Shown: piece by piece, positions 48,001-60,516 of the stretch
Layout: each line of letters starts with the position of its first letter
Numbering within the stretch: the first letter of the stretch is position 1
Source of the DNA: Vermamoeba vermiformis
Lineage: Eukaryota > Tubulinea > Echinamoebida
Length of the DNA: 64,000 nt
Assembly (NCBI GenBank): GCA_045837725.1
Contig: JBEWZL010000135.1
Location: 1 to 64,000 of the forward strand
Direction of reading: 5' to 3'
Notes under the pieces: generated by a model
The model's input: the letters and a program-made list of their open reading frames with translations, nothing else
Told to the model about the DNA's origin: nothing
Database searches by the model: none
Made by a program: the position numbers and the translations under genes

Positions 48001-51000
48001 GTTGGCGAATGCTGTTCAAGCGTCTAGTTCTCACGCTGGCGAGATTGAGTTCTTGAAGCGAGAGAAGGCACTGGAGATTCAAGGAATCAATCAAAAGCTG
48101 ACTATGATCGAGAATGAACTAGCGCTGGTCAAGGCCGAGAAACAACGCGTGTACAGCGATTTGGAGCTGTTACGAAGAGAAAAAGATCAAATTGAAATCA
48201 ATGCCAGGAAGTCTTTTGACGAAGCCGAGCGACTGAAGCGGGAGAAAGAAGGCAACGAGTCAATTGCGTCCATCGTTAACGAAATCGTAGCGTTGAAAGA
48301 CGAGAACTCAAAGCTGAAACGAGATCTCGAAGGCGCTCAATCGACCCAAGAAAATGCTCAGCTTGGTCAACAGCAGTCTCTGGTCGAATTGCAACGTATC
48401 AAGGGAGAACTGGACGAGCTAAGACTTGAGAATAAGAACATCACTGCCGTGAAGAACTTGAGTGACCAACGTGCAACTCAGTTACAGAGCGATCTTGAGG
48501 CATTGAGACGAGAGCTTAACGAAGTGAAAGCTAATAGAGACAATCAAGCGCTCATCCAGCAGTTGGAGCAACAAATCCAACAACATTTGCGCGAGATTGA
48601 CGAGCTGAAGAAGTCAAAAGAAAACCTCGCCACAACACTTCAAGCCAAACTTGCAAGTGAAACTGAGCACTTACGACGCGAGACTGAGTTACTTCTCAAA
48701 GAGAAGGACTTGCTGCTCAAGGCTCAGGCCGGCAAAGTAGAGTCGTTAGAAGGCGAGTTGAAGGCCCTCCGTGCAGAGAAACAGTCTGCTGGACAAGAGC
48801 TAGACACGTTGCGAAGAGAGCGAAATGAATACGAACTCACGGCAAAGAGGTTGCAAGAAGAGAACACCATTCTGCAACGCGAAAAGGAAAGCATTGACTC
48901 GATCAGCAAGCAGACAATGAGCTTGATAAATGACATCGCTGCTCTCAAAGACGAGAATTACAAGTTGAAACGCGACGCTGAAGTAGCACTTGAAGAGAAA
49001 GAGAAGGCCCTTACCGACTTGAAGCGTGACTCATCGAAGATGGAAGAGGCTCACACGCGACTGTCCGAGTCTGAAGGCACCAGGAGACAACTTGAGAGTC
49101 AAATCTTGTCGCTTAAGCAGGAGATGCTGGACCTCAAAAATAACAGTGCAGACGCAGAGCTTCAAACGCGCAAGAAACACAGCGAAGAGGTGGCCAGACT
49201 GACTGACGAGAACAAGAAACTGCAACGCGAAGTCGAGCAGCTGAACTCGCTCAAGGCTCAGTTGGCCGACAAGACGCCTGAAGAGCAAAGCCGTGCCGAG
49301 ATTGAGTACTTGAAGAAAGAGATCGAGTTGATCAAGCGAGAGAAGGACTTGGAAGTGCAAAAGGAAAAGCAATCGTTGTCACAAGCCGAGAAGGAACTTG
49401 AAGGCAGCAGAGCTGAGCGACTGAAGCTTGAGTCTCAATTTGAACGATTGAAGCAAGAGAAGGAGCAATCGGAGCTGTCTGCCAAAGAGCAAATCTCTCA
49501 GTTGGACACGAGGGTTAAAGCTTTAGAGCTTGATCTGAATCATGCTCAATCTATTAAGAAGCAGAAAGAGCACGAAGTTGACGACAAGCACGCAAAGATC
49601 TCACAGCTTGAGGCTGAGTTACTGAAGCTCAAAGCTGAGAGCGAAGGTAGAAAAGTTGAGCTGGCGAAGATGAACCAACAGCTCGAGAACGCTGCCTCCC
49701 AAAAGGGCGAGATCGAAGTGCTCAAGAGTCAGACGATGCAGAACTTGCGTGTGCAGGAAGAGCTCACCGACTTGCGCATCAAGAACAAGCAACAAGAGGC
49801 TGATTTGGAATTCGCCAAGAAGCAGCTTGAAATTCAACACGAACAATATTCTGAAGTCAATCTGCAACTCGAGAAGATTAAGAAAGAGAAGCACGAACTC
49901 GAAGACACCATGCAACGTGGACCTTTGGCAGAAATTGAAATGCTTAAGAGCGACAAAGCGAACCTAGAACAACAACTGCAGGGCTTGCGAGACCAGCACT
50001 ACAGAGAAATCGATGACTTGATCAAAGGCCACCGCGACACACTGCGACTATTGGAGGCCGAGTACGTGCTCAAAATTAAGGCCATTATCAATCAGTACTT
50101 CCCGCTCGAGAAGGTAGACAAGACACCAGAGCAAATCGCCGAAGCTGAGCAAGAAAAGCAACGAAAGCTTGAAGAGAAAGAAAGGGCTCGACAACGCAGA
50201 CTGGCCGAGGAGGACAGTGACAGCGAAGATGACAGCAGCGATAGCGATGACGAAGATACGCCCAGACACGACCCGAGATCGTTGGAAGAGGCTGTTCATA
50301 CCTTGCAACAACGCATCATCAAGGCATTCAACATTCAACAGCAGCTGATCTTGAACCCAAAGACCGATGACACGTTGATGAACAATTACAACAACTTGAA
50401 GCGCGAGCACGATGAGTTGAAAGAGAAGGTTCAGAACTTGAACGCTAAATACTCTAAGAGACAATCGGAGTTCCAAGCTATCACCAATCAAGTCGTTGAA
50501 GCGCAGTTCAAGTTGAATCAGATCATGACACAGTACATGGCTGCACGCGAACAATACGAGAAAGTTCAACTTGTTATCGCGTCTGCAAAGACAGCCGCTG
50601 AGATCACAGCCAAGCAAACACCCGTGCCTGAGCCTACAGTAACTCAACCTCACCCTCCATTGCCTGACGTCACTGTCAAGCCTCCTACACCTGTAGAGAC
50701 CACTCCTGTCGTCAGTCATCGACCCTCGCGAAAAGAGGCCCGTAGAAGTGTTGTGTTGAAGCTTGGTGCAGGTGATAGCATTGAGATGTTGCAAGACGAA
50801 ATGGAACGACTTGAGCAACAGTTGGACAGCCAGGCACAAGAGATGCAACAAGAGCTGAAGGGCTCCTCTCCCCTACCACCAAAGAGAGCATCATCAGCGA
50901 GCATTAAACTTGAAGACGACGAGCCTGAGGCACCAAAGACCCCCGCTAAGAGTCCCATAGTGACACCTGTCACCTCAAAATCACCGACACAAGTTGCACC

Positions 51001-51399
51001 TTCAAAGCCATCAGTGTCTTCTCCTCAAACATCCATCACTGACACGCGCACTAACAATCAAACTAGTCCGCAAGCCACTCACCGTTCCAAGCACCACAGG
51101 CACTGCGTCAATAACTCCAATCAAGCCAGTCGTTGTGTCAGTCCATTAGTTGGACTGCTGAGCCTACTGCTTCATCGCAGTCGGGACAAGCAACTGACAC
51201 GCAATTATCACCGCGATCAAAGCAGTCGAAAATGCTTGCTGAATTAACGGCACCGCCACAGCAACCTCAGCAGCAACAAGTTCAGCCGACGGGTGCTGCA
51301 TCCAAAAGAAGTGGCGTACTTGCCTTGATTAGTAAGCTCAATTCAGCGATTAAAGAGCAAGAAGATAAGAATCAGTTCTCGGTTACGAAAAACAAATAA
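45097..51399 (+). CDS. Leucine-rich-repeat / giant coiled-coil protein (centriolin-like)
   Basis: About 1,800 residues. N-terminal Ser/Pro-rich region, then LRRs at about 45700-46380 of the SDS22-like kind (NLREILDLSQN-type: LRELDLSQNIIEKIKGLD, LEVLNLSSNSITKWEGL, LQTLDLSSNGLTRLSS), capped by an LRR-cap-like block LTLHDNPLALLGSYREFVI. Then a coiled coil from about 46430 to 50550, the main part in one 4-kb exon. The C-terminus is Pro/Thr/Ser-rich with an acidic patch (EDSDSEDDSSDSDDEDTP). Layout matches centrosomal centriolin-type proteins. The frame changes near 51075-51130 (from TSPQAT to a Thr/Pro-rich reading and then SISWTAEPTASSQSG) with no plausible intron; the last part ends KNQFSVTKNK at 51399. 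The first intron (about 45173-45478) is long for this genome. Confidence 0.75.
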
Positions 51400-51529
51400 G
51401 TCGCTTTGAATTGCCCGATCAAGAAAACTTTTGTTCAAATTTGTACAATAAAATCAAATTATTTATTGCATTCCATTTCAGTAGCAACAATAGTGCTCAA
51501 TTTGTATTATATTATTGTAAATATTTAAA

Positions 51530-52947
51530 ATGAGCTTTTTTAAAGGGTTGCTCTCGAAGGTAGAGAAAAAGTAAGTCCCTTTGAATTGGATTTGCTCGAT
51601 CAAAATCAATAATCATCCAGCGACGGTGCAATATGCCATCAAATATTCAATTACAATTATTAATGAATTAACAAAATAGACTGGAGGAAATTAAAGCCGA
51701 TACTAAGATAGAAGGCTTAGTAGAGAATCTTCGTGGCAATAAAATCACGAAAGAAGGCGAAAAAATAGCAACTCAAGTTTCGACTAATATTAAAGCAGAA
51801 GTTGATAATTTAAAAAAGGTAATTGACCGCATCTATTAAATTTTCGTTAATGAAATCTAGACCTCTTTGACGGAGATAGAGAACCGCCTTGGCATAGACA
51901 TACGACAGAATGTAGACGTGCAACTTTACAAGAAAGATGTCAATTTAAATGCCGGCTTTGAGCTGATCCATCTGTAAGAAAATTTCTCGTGCTTCTTCTA
52001 TGTCTTACTGACGCATGTTACTCTAGATTTGATTGCAATCTACTAGCACTTCATATCAATAACAGAAAATTAGCTGAGCAAGCGGACGTAGGTTTAATTG
52101 GAGTTAAATTTCGCACTTACTAAACTTGGACATGTAGATTTGCAACAAGAAGGTTGAGGCCCTCTATGACGCGTGTTCTCGACGTAATGCGGAGCTAAAA
52201 GTACTACACGCGCATTTTCAAACATTACCAGCAGTATTAACGAATATTGAAAACGTTTCGAAATCCATTGGTACGTAAAGGCCCATCCGCCGAACATTTC
52301 TTATGATTCTTACTAACCGCGTCTATAGACGATATATGCACTAAGATTAACGAAGTTGAGGCATTGCTCGATGAACAAATCAACAAGACGGCGCAACTAC
52401 AAATAGAGAACTTGGCCGTTGAAAAACACAAGGAACTCGCCGCTTACAAAGTCCAACGCGAAAAAGAGCTTCAAGTGTACGAAGGAGAATTATCAGCTAA
52501 GAAACAGAAGCTAGTCGCAGATAGAAGGTACGTCAATCAGCTTCTCTGGATTCGTAACTGGGAATCGCTACTAACTCCGGTTCTTGCAGGCGTAGAGCTG
52601 AATTGCTGCATCAGCAGTTGGAAGTCGAGAGCGAGAAAGAAAAGGAGAGGATCCGAACGGAGTTAGAAGATAAAATTCAACAGGATATGGTGGATTTCAT
52701 CTTGTGGGGATCAAAACGAAAGAGTAAATTGCCATACGTACCTTAATTTCGAAACTAACGATCTTGAACAGATTCACAGCCGCAACCGCAACAGGACACA
52801 TCGACGCTCAGTACATCGCCGAGTGCCAGGGATGAGTCCTTGAAGCGGGTCGAGTTGTCCGGTATTGACAAATCTAGCTTGGAAGACTTTTTGAACGACG
52901 AAGAAACTGATAACAAAGAACAGTCAAAAACTGAGACGGAGAAGTAG
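51530..52947 (+). CDS. Dysbindin-like protein (BLOC-1 subunit family)
   Basis: Coiled-coil protein of the dysbindin family, part of BLOC-1 in endosome-lysosome traffic. The exon chain MSFFKGLLSKVEKK, LEEIKADTKIEGLVENL, NAGFELIHL, FDCNLLALHINNRKLAE, NKKVEALYDACSRRNAELK, LHAHFQTLPAVLTNIENVS, LDEQINKTAQLQIENLAVEK, KHKELAAYKVQREKELQVY and ELEDKIQQDMVDFIL follows human DTNBP1 block by block (AGLELLS, HW-KK, LP-LI-DLE, YKK-K-ELE-FK-EL, FQQDMEQYL). The C-terminus is short and acidic with SLEDFLNDEE, also echoing DTNBP1 (ALDVFLNSGGEE). Eight exons, about 310 residues. Stop TAG at 52945-52947. Confidence 0.78.
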
Positions 52948-53250
52948 ATAAATGCTGAGATTTCGTCGGAAGAACCCGTGTTCGCAATACTTGAAAATTA
53001 ATCGGATGCATCCGCTATCGAGCATGTTTTGGCAAAGGTACTTAAGTATAATCCTACTAATATATGACAGCAAAACCGATGTCAAAGTCGATAAGGTAAG
53101 ACACTACTGTCGAATTTAACGGCACGCGTTACTCATAGTTGCCTTTTATGGTGTTTAATCTCAGTTTAATCTCGTCGCGAAGTAATTTTTAAAGAAAGTA
53201 ATTCCCATGTTTTTTTATTTTTACCTCACAATTTCAACTGAGCTCCACAA
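52948..53250. other. Gap holding a coding-like in-frame tail and an intron
   Basis: In frame past the dysbindin stop the sequence reads INAEISSEEPVFAILEN, a second stop, then SDASAIEHVLAK, followed by a donor near 53037 and an acceptor with a CTACTAAT branch at about 53055-53070. It may be the 3' UTR with an intron, or an older extension of the gene. Confidence 0.35.
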
Positions 53251-56200
53251 ATGAAGCTCTTTTACCTATTTATTATATTTTTAGTGTACTTTAGTTGCGC
53301 AAAAGCGCAGACCATTGATTGGTCTCTCTGCCCTGCGAATGGTAAGTTCCGGAGTTACAAAGCATCGAAATTCTAACAGTCTTGTTGTAGCTAGGGCTGT
53401 TTTCCAAAATGTTACGTTTGTTAGGCCACTCTCTTCACAGTTTTTATCAAACGTTAGAGCGGTTTTTCCCGAATTAAAAACCCCGAATCCATTGCTAGTG
53501 AATCAGAATATGAACGTCTTCCTTCAGATTACATCGGATAACACCACCATCGACCTTACGTACATCTTGTCAATCACCGGTAACAGAAACTCCTTCGGTT
53601 ACTACTTGTACAACCCGGCCAACGAATCCATCTTTGCTAACCCTGGTTTGGTGATGCTCTATCCTCTGCTCAAGGACGTAGTGCCTGCTTACCTACCCGC
53701 TGGTTGCATGAACCCTGGCTATACTATCACGTTGGGACCTTTCCGTGCGGGTACCATAATAGGGTTCTTCATTTACGTGTAAGTGGTATGAAACGCGTTT
53801 CATTCAAAAAACCAACAAAATTTATTTTTAGAAACGCATGGTCTAATGGCACTAATCCATTGAACCTTAACGCTCAAAGGTGGTTCAGTTTGACTGGCAG
53901 AAACGTAGTCAACACTGACGGTAACAAGCACGTATCTTGGGCGAATATCGACGGACGAGTTGTCTTCGGATTCGAAGATGCGAGCATGGGTGACCGTGAC
54001 TTTAACGACGGTATGAAAATCCTATTATATAGTTGACATAGGCTAATCTTTTCATCGTAGTGATGTTCTTCTGGAGCGTCAACGGAACTTACAACGAGAG
54101 TGCGATCAGCAAGTACGAAGATGGTTTCATTCAAGGTTGTATCGTCGCCAATATCATCAAGTTCGCTGACGTGGGCTGTCTACGCTATGCTATTCTTGAG
54201 AACACCAACTCACTCGGTAAATATGACGGAATTAAATTTATTTAACGATCAGTGCTAATTTTATCCTCAGGCTGCCAGAGTTTTATTCGCATTCCCGATG
54301 GCTACATCATCGCTCCTAACAACCAAGCAACGCTTAATGCAATTGCTGCGGCCTCTTCGACTTTCGCTTGGTCCGGTTCCGTATCTACATCCAATCTGAT
54401 CCTCAACGGTACTTGCGTGCGACCTGATGGCTCAGCCTGCACTTCACAAACCAATATCACATCCTACAAAGTGGATGGTCAATGCATCGGAACACCTTGC
54501 ACTCATCGTATCTTGCTCAGAACTCAGTACAACTTGCCCGGATGCACTGGTCTGGAGAACAACTTCTGCGACCCTAACATTGGCTCAACAATTATCAATC
54601 GCGAGCCTAGCACTCCTTCAACGAACAAGTCAGTTGACCCAGTGACTTGGGTGTCTTACGTCGTTCCTTCCAACGCCAACCCGACCGCCACTCTTGCTCT
54701 CACTTTGACCACTTTCGCTAACAACGAGCGTCCTTTGGATGTTATGATTGCTGTAGACCTCAACGGGATGAGCGCTGCTGACTGGGATACCTTTAGGTAA
54801 GTAACTCACTCAGCCTTCGGTCGAATGCAAGTTACTAATGATTGCTGCAGAACCAATGTCGTCTCATTCGTGTCCACTATCTCCGCTGCCTTCCCTCGCT
54901 CGATGCAGCTCGGCTATGCTATCCTTCGTCAAAGCACTATGGATGTCTCAGCATTGAGTACCGATGTATCAGGCACTTCAACGAGATTGCAAGGTGTTTC
55001 GTTGGGTACAACCTTCACTGCTTCTACATCGAACATCTACAGCAACGTGGCGACTTTGATGTCCAACGCCGGCAACGGCTGGCGCAGTCTCAGCAACAAC
55101 CCTGGCTTGTCGGTCATCGTTGTTGTAACCAAGACCGCTCCTGCTAACACCGGTCTTGCAACCCTGCAATCGGCTTCGGCTAGCAACAACATCATCCCTA
55201 TCTTCATCGCTGATGGTTCTGTTGTGACTTCATACCAATCCGTGTCTTTGCCGTTCTTCAACGCTAGCACTCAAGTATTCCCGAGATTCGCCACTGCTGC
55301 TCAATCTGCCATTACCTGGGCTGCTGCCACCTCGGCCATTACTCCAGTAGGCACTTTGGATGCGCAATTCGCTTCTGTATTGCCCGCTGTCACACCAGTT
55401 GCTGGCTTCCAAACAGTCAACTTAGTGTTGTCTTATCCTCGTCCTGCTCCTGCCAATTACGTTTCGCCCACAACCCTCACTTACGTCGTTTGGGGTTATG
55501 GTCTTGCTTACGTTAGAATGCACGCCAACTTGCCTCCTACTTTGACCGGAGCTAGCGTCGGCGCTGATGAAGATACCAACACGCAATTTTCGTTGAGCAC
55601 TGCCTTCTCTGATTCACAGAACAACAGACTTCAGTTCCGCTTCACTTCATTGCCCGCAGCGAACGTTGCTTCGATCACTTTGAACAACAACGCCGTCGGA
55701 TTGAACACTTGGTACCCTGCGACGAATACCTTCAATGTGCTTGGTGCAGCGAACTACAACGGTGCATTTTCAGTGAATGTACTCGTTTCAGACGGTTGTG
55801 AAAACACTACTGGTGCCATTCCCTTCACCATTCGCCCTGTCAACGATCCTCCTACGGCTCAAAGCTTTGGTGTCACGATGCTGGAAGACGAGCCCACCTT
55901 GAGCAAGCGCACTATCAACTTCAACAGTTCAATTGCTGATATTGATAGCCCCACTCCTATTGTCTACATTTCCAGTTTGCCTACAAACGGTCAACTTATG
56001 TTCGGTTCGACCTTTGCTACTGCGGTCACCCGAAACACACCTATCCCTGCTAACGCTGTTCGTTTCAATCCTGACCCGAATTGGAACGGTGTCACTTCCT
56101 TCATGTACTACGTGCAAGACAGCTCTGGTGCAAACTCTCAATCTGCTACTGTCACCATCACAGTTACACCTGTCAATGATCCTCCTACTTCCAACGACAT

Positions 56201-59200
56201 CACTTTGACAACTTACGAAGACACCGTGTTGACTATTGACCAAATTACTGGTTCTGATGTTGAAGGAGACGAATTGACCTTGATCATCACTCAGTATGTC
56301 ACCTCTGGTTCCTTGAAGTTGAACAGCGGAAACTTGGGCAATCTTCCAGCTTCGGTCACTGACACGTTGCTCTATACCCCTCCTGCGGATCAGAGTGGCT
56401 CTCCATTCACTACATTCAAGTTCCAATTCTCTGACGGTACTGACTTGTCGCCAATCTACACTGCTACCATCAATGTGTTGCCAGTCAATGACCCGCCAAC
56501 CGGAACTGACTTCACCGTCAACACCAACGAAGATACTCCTTTGACCATTAGCTTTATCAACCCTGCCCGCATCAGTGATATCGACACGGCTACTGCCAGT
56601 CTTACTGTCACGATCCGTAGCATTGGCAGTTCCTCACTTGGTGTTCTCCGTCAAACTTCTGCCAGCACCACCAACTTGGCTCAGGGCACTCAGTTGACGC
56701 AACAAAGTGTCTACTTCATTCCTCAACCCGATCAAAACGGCGCGTTTACGTTCACTTATGACGTTTCTGACGGTCAAGCCAGATCACCTTTGTACACGGC
56801 TACAGTCAACGTAATTCCCATCAACGATGCACCCACCCTCTCAACATCAAACAACGTCGTCCTTACTGACCGTCAAGTTCCTGCAGTCTTCTCATTGTAC
56901 ATTCGTGACGTCGATGATGGTGACTCTCTTACTGCTCGTGCCACTAGTTTGTCAGTGCAAGCGGCTGACGGAGCTGTTGCTGTCGTCACACCATCTGTTT
57001 CCGTCACATCTGGGGCTGTCACTGTCTTGAACACTTACAGCAACAATGACGGAGCTACCAAACAACTTGACATTCAATGGACTCCTAGTACCACCGCCCC
57101 CAACACCCTCAACGGTACCGTTACATTCCAAGTCACTGATAACAGCGGTGCTACTTCCAACGTTGTCACTGTGTTCCTTCGTGTCAGCGCCAACAAGAAC
57201 CCTACTGTCAATACAGTGCCTGACATTGTGACCGACGAAGATGTGACTTTCCTTAACTACAAGATTGAGGCCCAAGACGGCGATGCTGGTCAAAGCACTA
57301 CTCTCACAGCTTACATCGCGAGGTTGCCTGACTTCGGAACACTCGTATCCAACGGTTTAGATTACACGACTGCTGGTGTTGCTTTGGGTGCCAGACAAAC
57401 GACCTCCTCGACCACGTTCTATCGTTTGAACTACCGTCCCAATCCTAACTACAACGGTCCTGACTCGTTCACGTTCTACTTCGTTGACGTTCTTGGCGGA
57501 TCTTCTGCTGTTCAAACAGTGGACATTACTGTCAACCCCGTGAATGATCAGCCCATCACTAACGGATTCTCTGTCACTACTAAAGAAGATACAATGGTCA
57601 CCATCACTCAGTTTACTGTCAGCGATGTTGATGTTGGCGATACCTTCAAGTTGGTCATTACCGCTTTGCCCGCTCTTGGCACGCTTCGTCATCCTGCCGG
57701 TGACAACAGTGTAATTGCTGTCAATGAAGAGATTTCTTACAGCGACGCCGCTTCATGGGAATTGCGCTACACTCCACCTGCCAACGCTAACGGTTCACCT
57801 TTCACTACCTTCAAGTTCCGTGTACGTGACTCATCTGGTGCTGCCAATGATCTGTCGGCTGAGCAGATAGTCACCATCAATGTGCTCCCCGTTAATGACG
57901 CACCTGTTGCCAACGACATTAGCCTCACCACTAATGAAGACACTGCCACTACTTTCCTCTTCTCCGACTACGTATCCGATGTCGATAACACTGATGATCA
58001 ATTGACTGTGACTATTACGTCTTTGCCTACTAATGGTCGATTGGAAATCACTACTGATGGCAGCACTTACACTACCGTCACTCAAAGTCAATCCTTTGCA
58101 GTTAACTCGTTCAACACTCGCTACATCCCCGCAACTAACTACAACGGCGATGATTCCTTCAACTGGTTCGTGCAAGATCCTTCTGGCGCCACTTCTGCTG
58201 CTACCGCTTCCATTACCGTTAATCCAGTTAACGATGCTCCTTCGTCCCAAGACAAGTCCGTAACTACTATCCGCGACGTTCCTGTGGATATCACCAACTT
58301 CTTGGTGACCGACGTGGACAATGACGATTCTGAAATCGATCTGATTATCGTCACCTTGCCTGTAGTTGGTACTTTGAGCGATGGCTCCGACTTGACAGTT
58401 AATGACTTGCCTTACAATGCCGGAAACAACCCTTCGAGCCAAGTTCTTAAATGGACTCCTCCTGACTTGAGCGGTGTTTTGGTCAATCCCAACATCCCCA
58501 TCACTACGTTCACCTTCAAGTTGAATGACGGCACTGACGATTCTCCTGTCTACACTGTCTCCGTGTACATCTCTTACACCAACACTAAGCCTCGCAGTGA
58601 GCCTTCTGTGACTTACATCGATGAAGATACTATTGGTACCATCAAAATTCTGGCTGTTGATTTGGAGACACCCGAATCCGGTCTCAGCGTGAAGATCGTC
58701 TCAATTGCTCCTAGCTCCATTGGCACTTTCTACACTGATGAAGCTTTAACCCAAGAGGCTCAAATCGGTGCCTTCTTGCCCAACAACAGCAAGAACTTGT
58801 TCTACGTTCCTCCTCCCAATGCCAATAGCGCTAACGGTCTTCCTTTGGCCACATTCACCTTCCAGATCCGTGATGGTGAAGACGGCTACAGTCCAGTTTA
58901 CGACGGTCTGGTTTACGTCAATCCTGTCAACGATCCTGCTGTCTACAATGGCGAATCAACCCTTCAAGCCAAAGAAGATGAGGTCTTGAACATCAACTTG
59001 GGCTCTCAGCTCACCGACATCGATTCACCGGGCGACATTGACTTGTACATTGTCAAGACTGTCGCTCGTGGACAGCTCTATGTTTGCGCTGAAGGCTCAA
59101 ACCCTTGCCAACAAGTGGCAGTGAACAACGGCGACAAGTTGTCTGGTACTCAACGACAACTCAAGTTCTTGGCCGCTGCTAACGAGAATGGCGCCAACTA

Positions 59201-60308
59201 CACCACCTTCTCCTTCCAAGCTCTTGATTCTGATGGTCTTTACAGCGCTACTTACGTCATCACCATTGATGTCCTGCCAGTCAACGATCCTCCAGTGCTT
59301 GTTCCTCACTACAACATCCTTCCTGACCGTGTTGTTATGTACGAGGACAGCTCACTTGTGCTCGAGTGGGACGCCACTGATATCGACAATGATGTCTCGA
59401 CTCTTGTTGCTCGTTTGACCTCTGCAGTTCCTGACAACGCTAAGCTCTACGAATGCGATGTCACTGACGGTGCTTACTGCAACCAAGGCAAGGAGTTAGC
59501 GCCGCCCGTTGAGTTGAACAGCCCCTTCAGAAATGGTACTTGGAGAGTTCTCTTTGTTCCTGATGAAAACGCCTACGATGACCGCAACTTCGCTACTTTC
59601 TCAGTGGTCGTTACTGACGGCGAAGACGAGTCTAACACTGCCCGCTCCATCATTCGTGTCAGACCTGTCAACGACGCTCCTGTCATCGAAGCTGCATCTA
59701 CTGACTTCGTCTCCAACGCCGACACCACTGGCTTCTCTCGCACACCTCTCGCTTCATTCGTCATTAGCGACATTGACGCCAACAGAAAACCCATCGAGTT
59801 GACTATCACTAGTGAGGCTGACACTGGTTTCTTTGAATTTGGCAGCCAGTTGAACGACGTTCCTTGTGTCATTGAGCCTAACCGTATCATGTGCTTGGCG
59901 CCTCAAGCTGATTTGCGTGAGATCTACATGGCCAACTTGTTCTTCGTGAGCAACATCACCTCGCAAACGACCTTGAACATTACTGTCAATGACTTGGGCA
60001 ACACTGACTACGAGAACAGACCACTCAACACGACTGTCATTGTGCGCATCTTGTACAAGTCAGATACGGGTCTCATTGACGAACAAACTACCGACAACAC
60101 GCTCACCATCGCCTTGTCGGTCTCTGCTGGTGCTGTGGCCGCGGCTGTTGCCATCACCATTTGGCAAGTGAAGAAGAGAAACGCTGCTGTTGATGACTAC
60201 TTCGACAACATTACTAGCATGAACACCACTGCTTCGACTTCAGCGATCTATGCTGGTCGATTCCAAGAAGGTACCAACCCGTTCTATGAAGTAAACACTG
60301 GCAAATAA
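53251..60308 (+). CDS. Giant Sib-like (integrin-beta-like) cell-surface adhesin
   Basis: About 2,260 residues. Signal peptide (MKLFYLFIIFLVYFSCAKAQ). Then a region with WANIDGRVVFGFEDASMGDRD-FND, the DUF4114 signature. Then a VWA-like domain, VMIAVDLNGMSAADW, in place of the MIDAS DxSxS (integrin-beta DLSYSM), followed by VSFVSTISAAFPRSMQLGYA. From about 55530 come some 13 cadherin-like/Ig-like repeats of 100-110 residues marked by VNDPPT, TNEDT, YTPPAN-NGSPFTTF and TATINVLPVND. One membrane helix (IALSVSAGAVAAAVAITIWQ) and a 45-residue tail ending GTNPFYEVNTGK, with an NPxY motif as in Sib proteins and integrin beta, where it binds talin. Six exons; the last, 5.4 kb, holds most repeats. Predicted Ca-dependent adhesion to particles or substrate. 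Confidence 0.83.
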
Positions 60309-60516
60309 GCCGACGAGAAAAATTTGCACAAAATGTAAAATAATAAATTACCAATAAATCTAACTCCTTAATATTACAACGTAGTCTTCTATTTTTTGTT
60401 GTGCCCCTGCCGGATCACAGACAAAAAAAAAAATTTGCACCTACGCATTTTTTTCAATCTTATTTGTACATAGCAACACGCATACGTTATATTTATATAA
60501 ATATTAACTACCTATC

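Noticed and set aside
50048-50851. Long Leu/Val-rich minus frames under the coiled-coil exon
   Set aside because: Typical antisense of Glu/Lys/Gln-rich coiled-coil codons.
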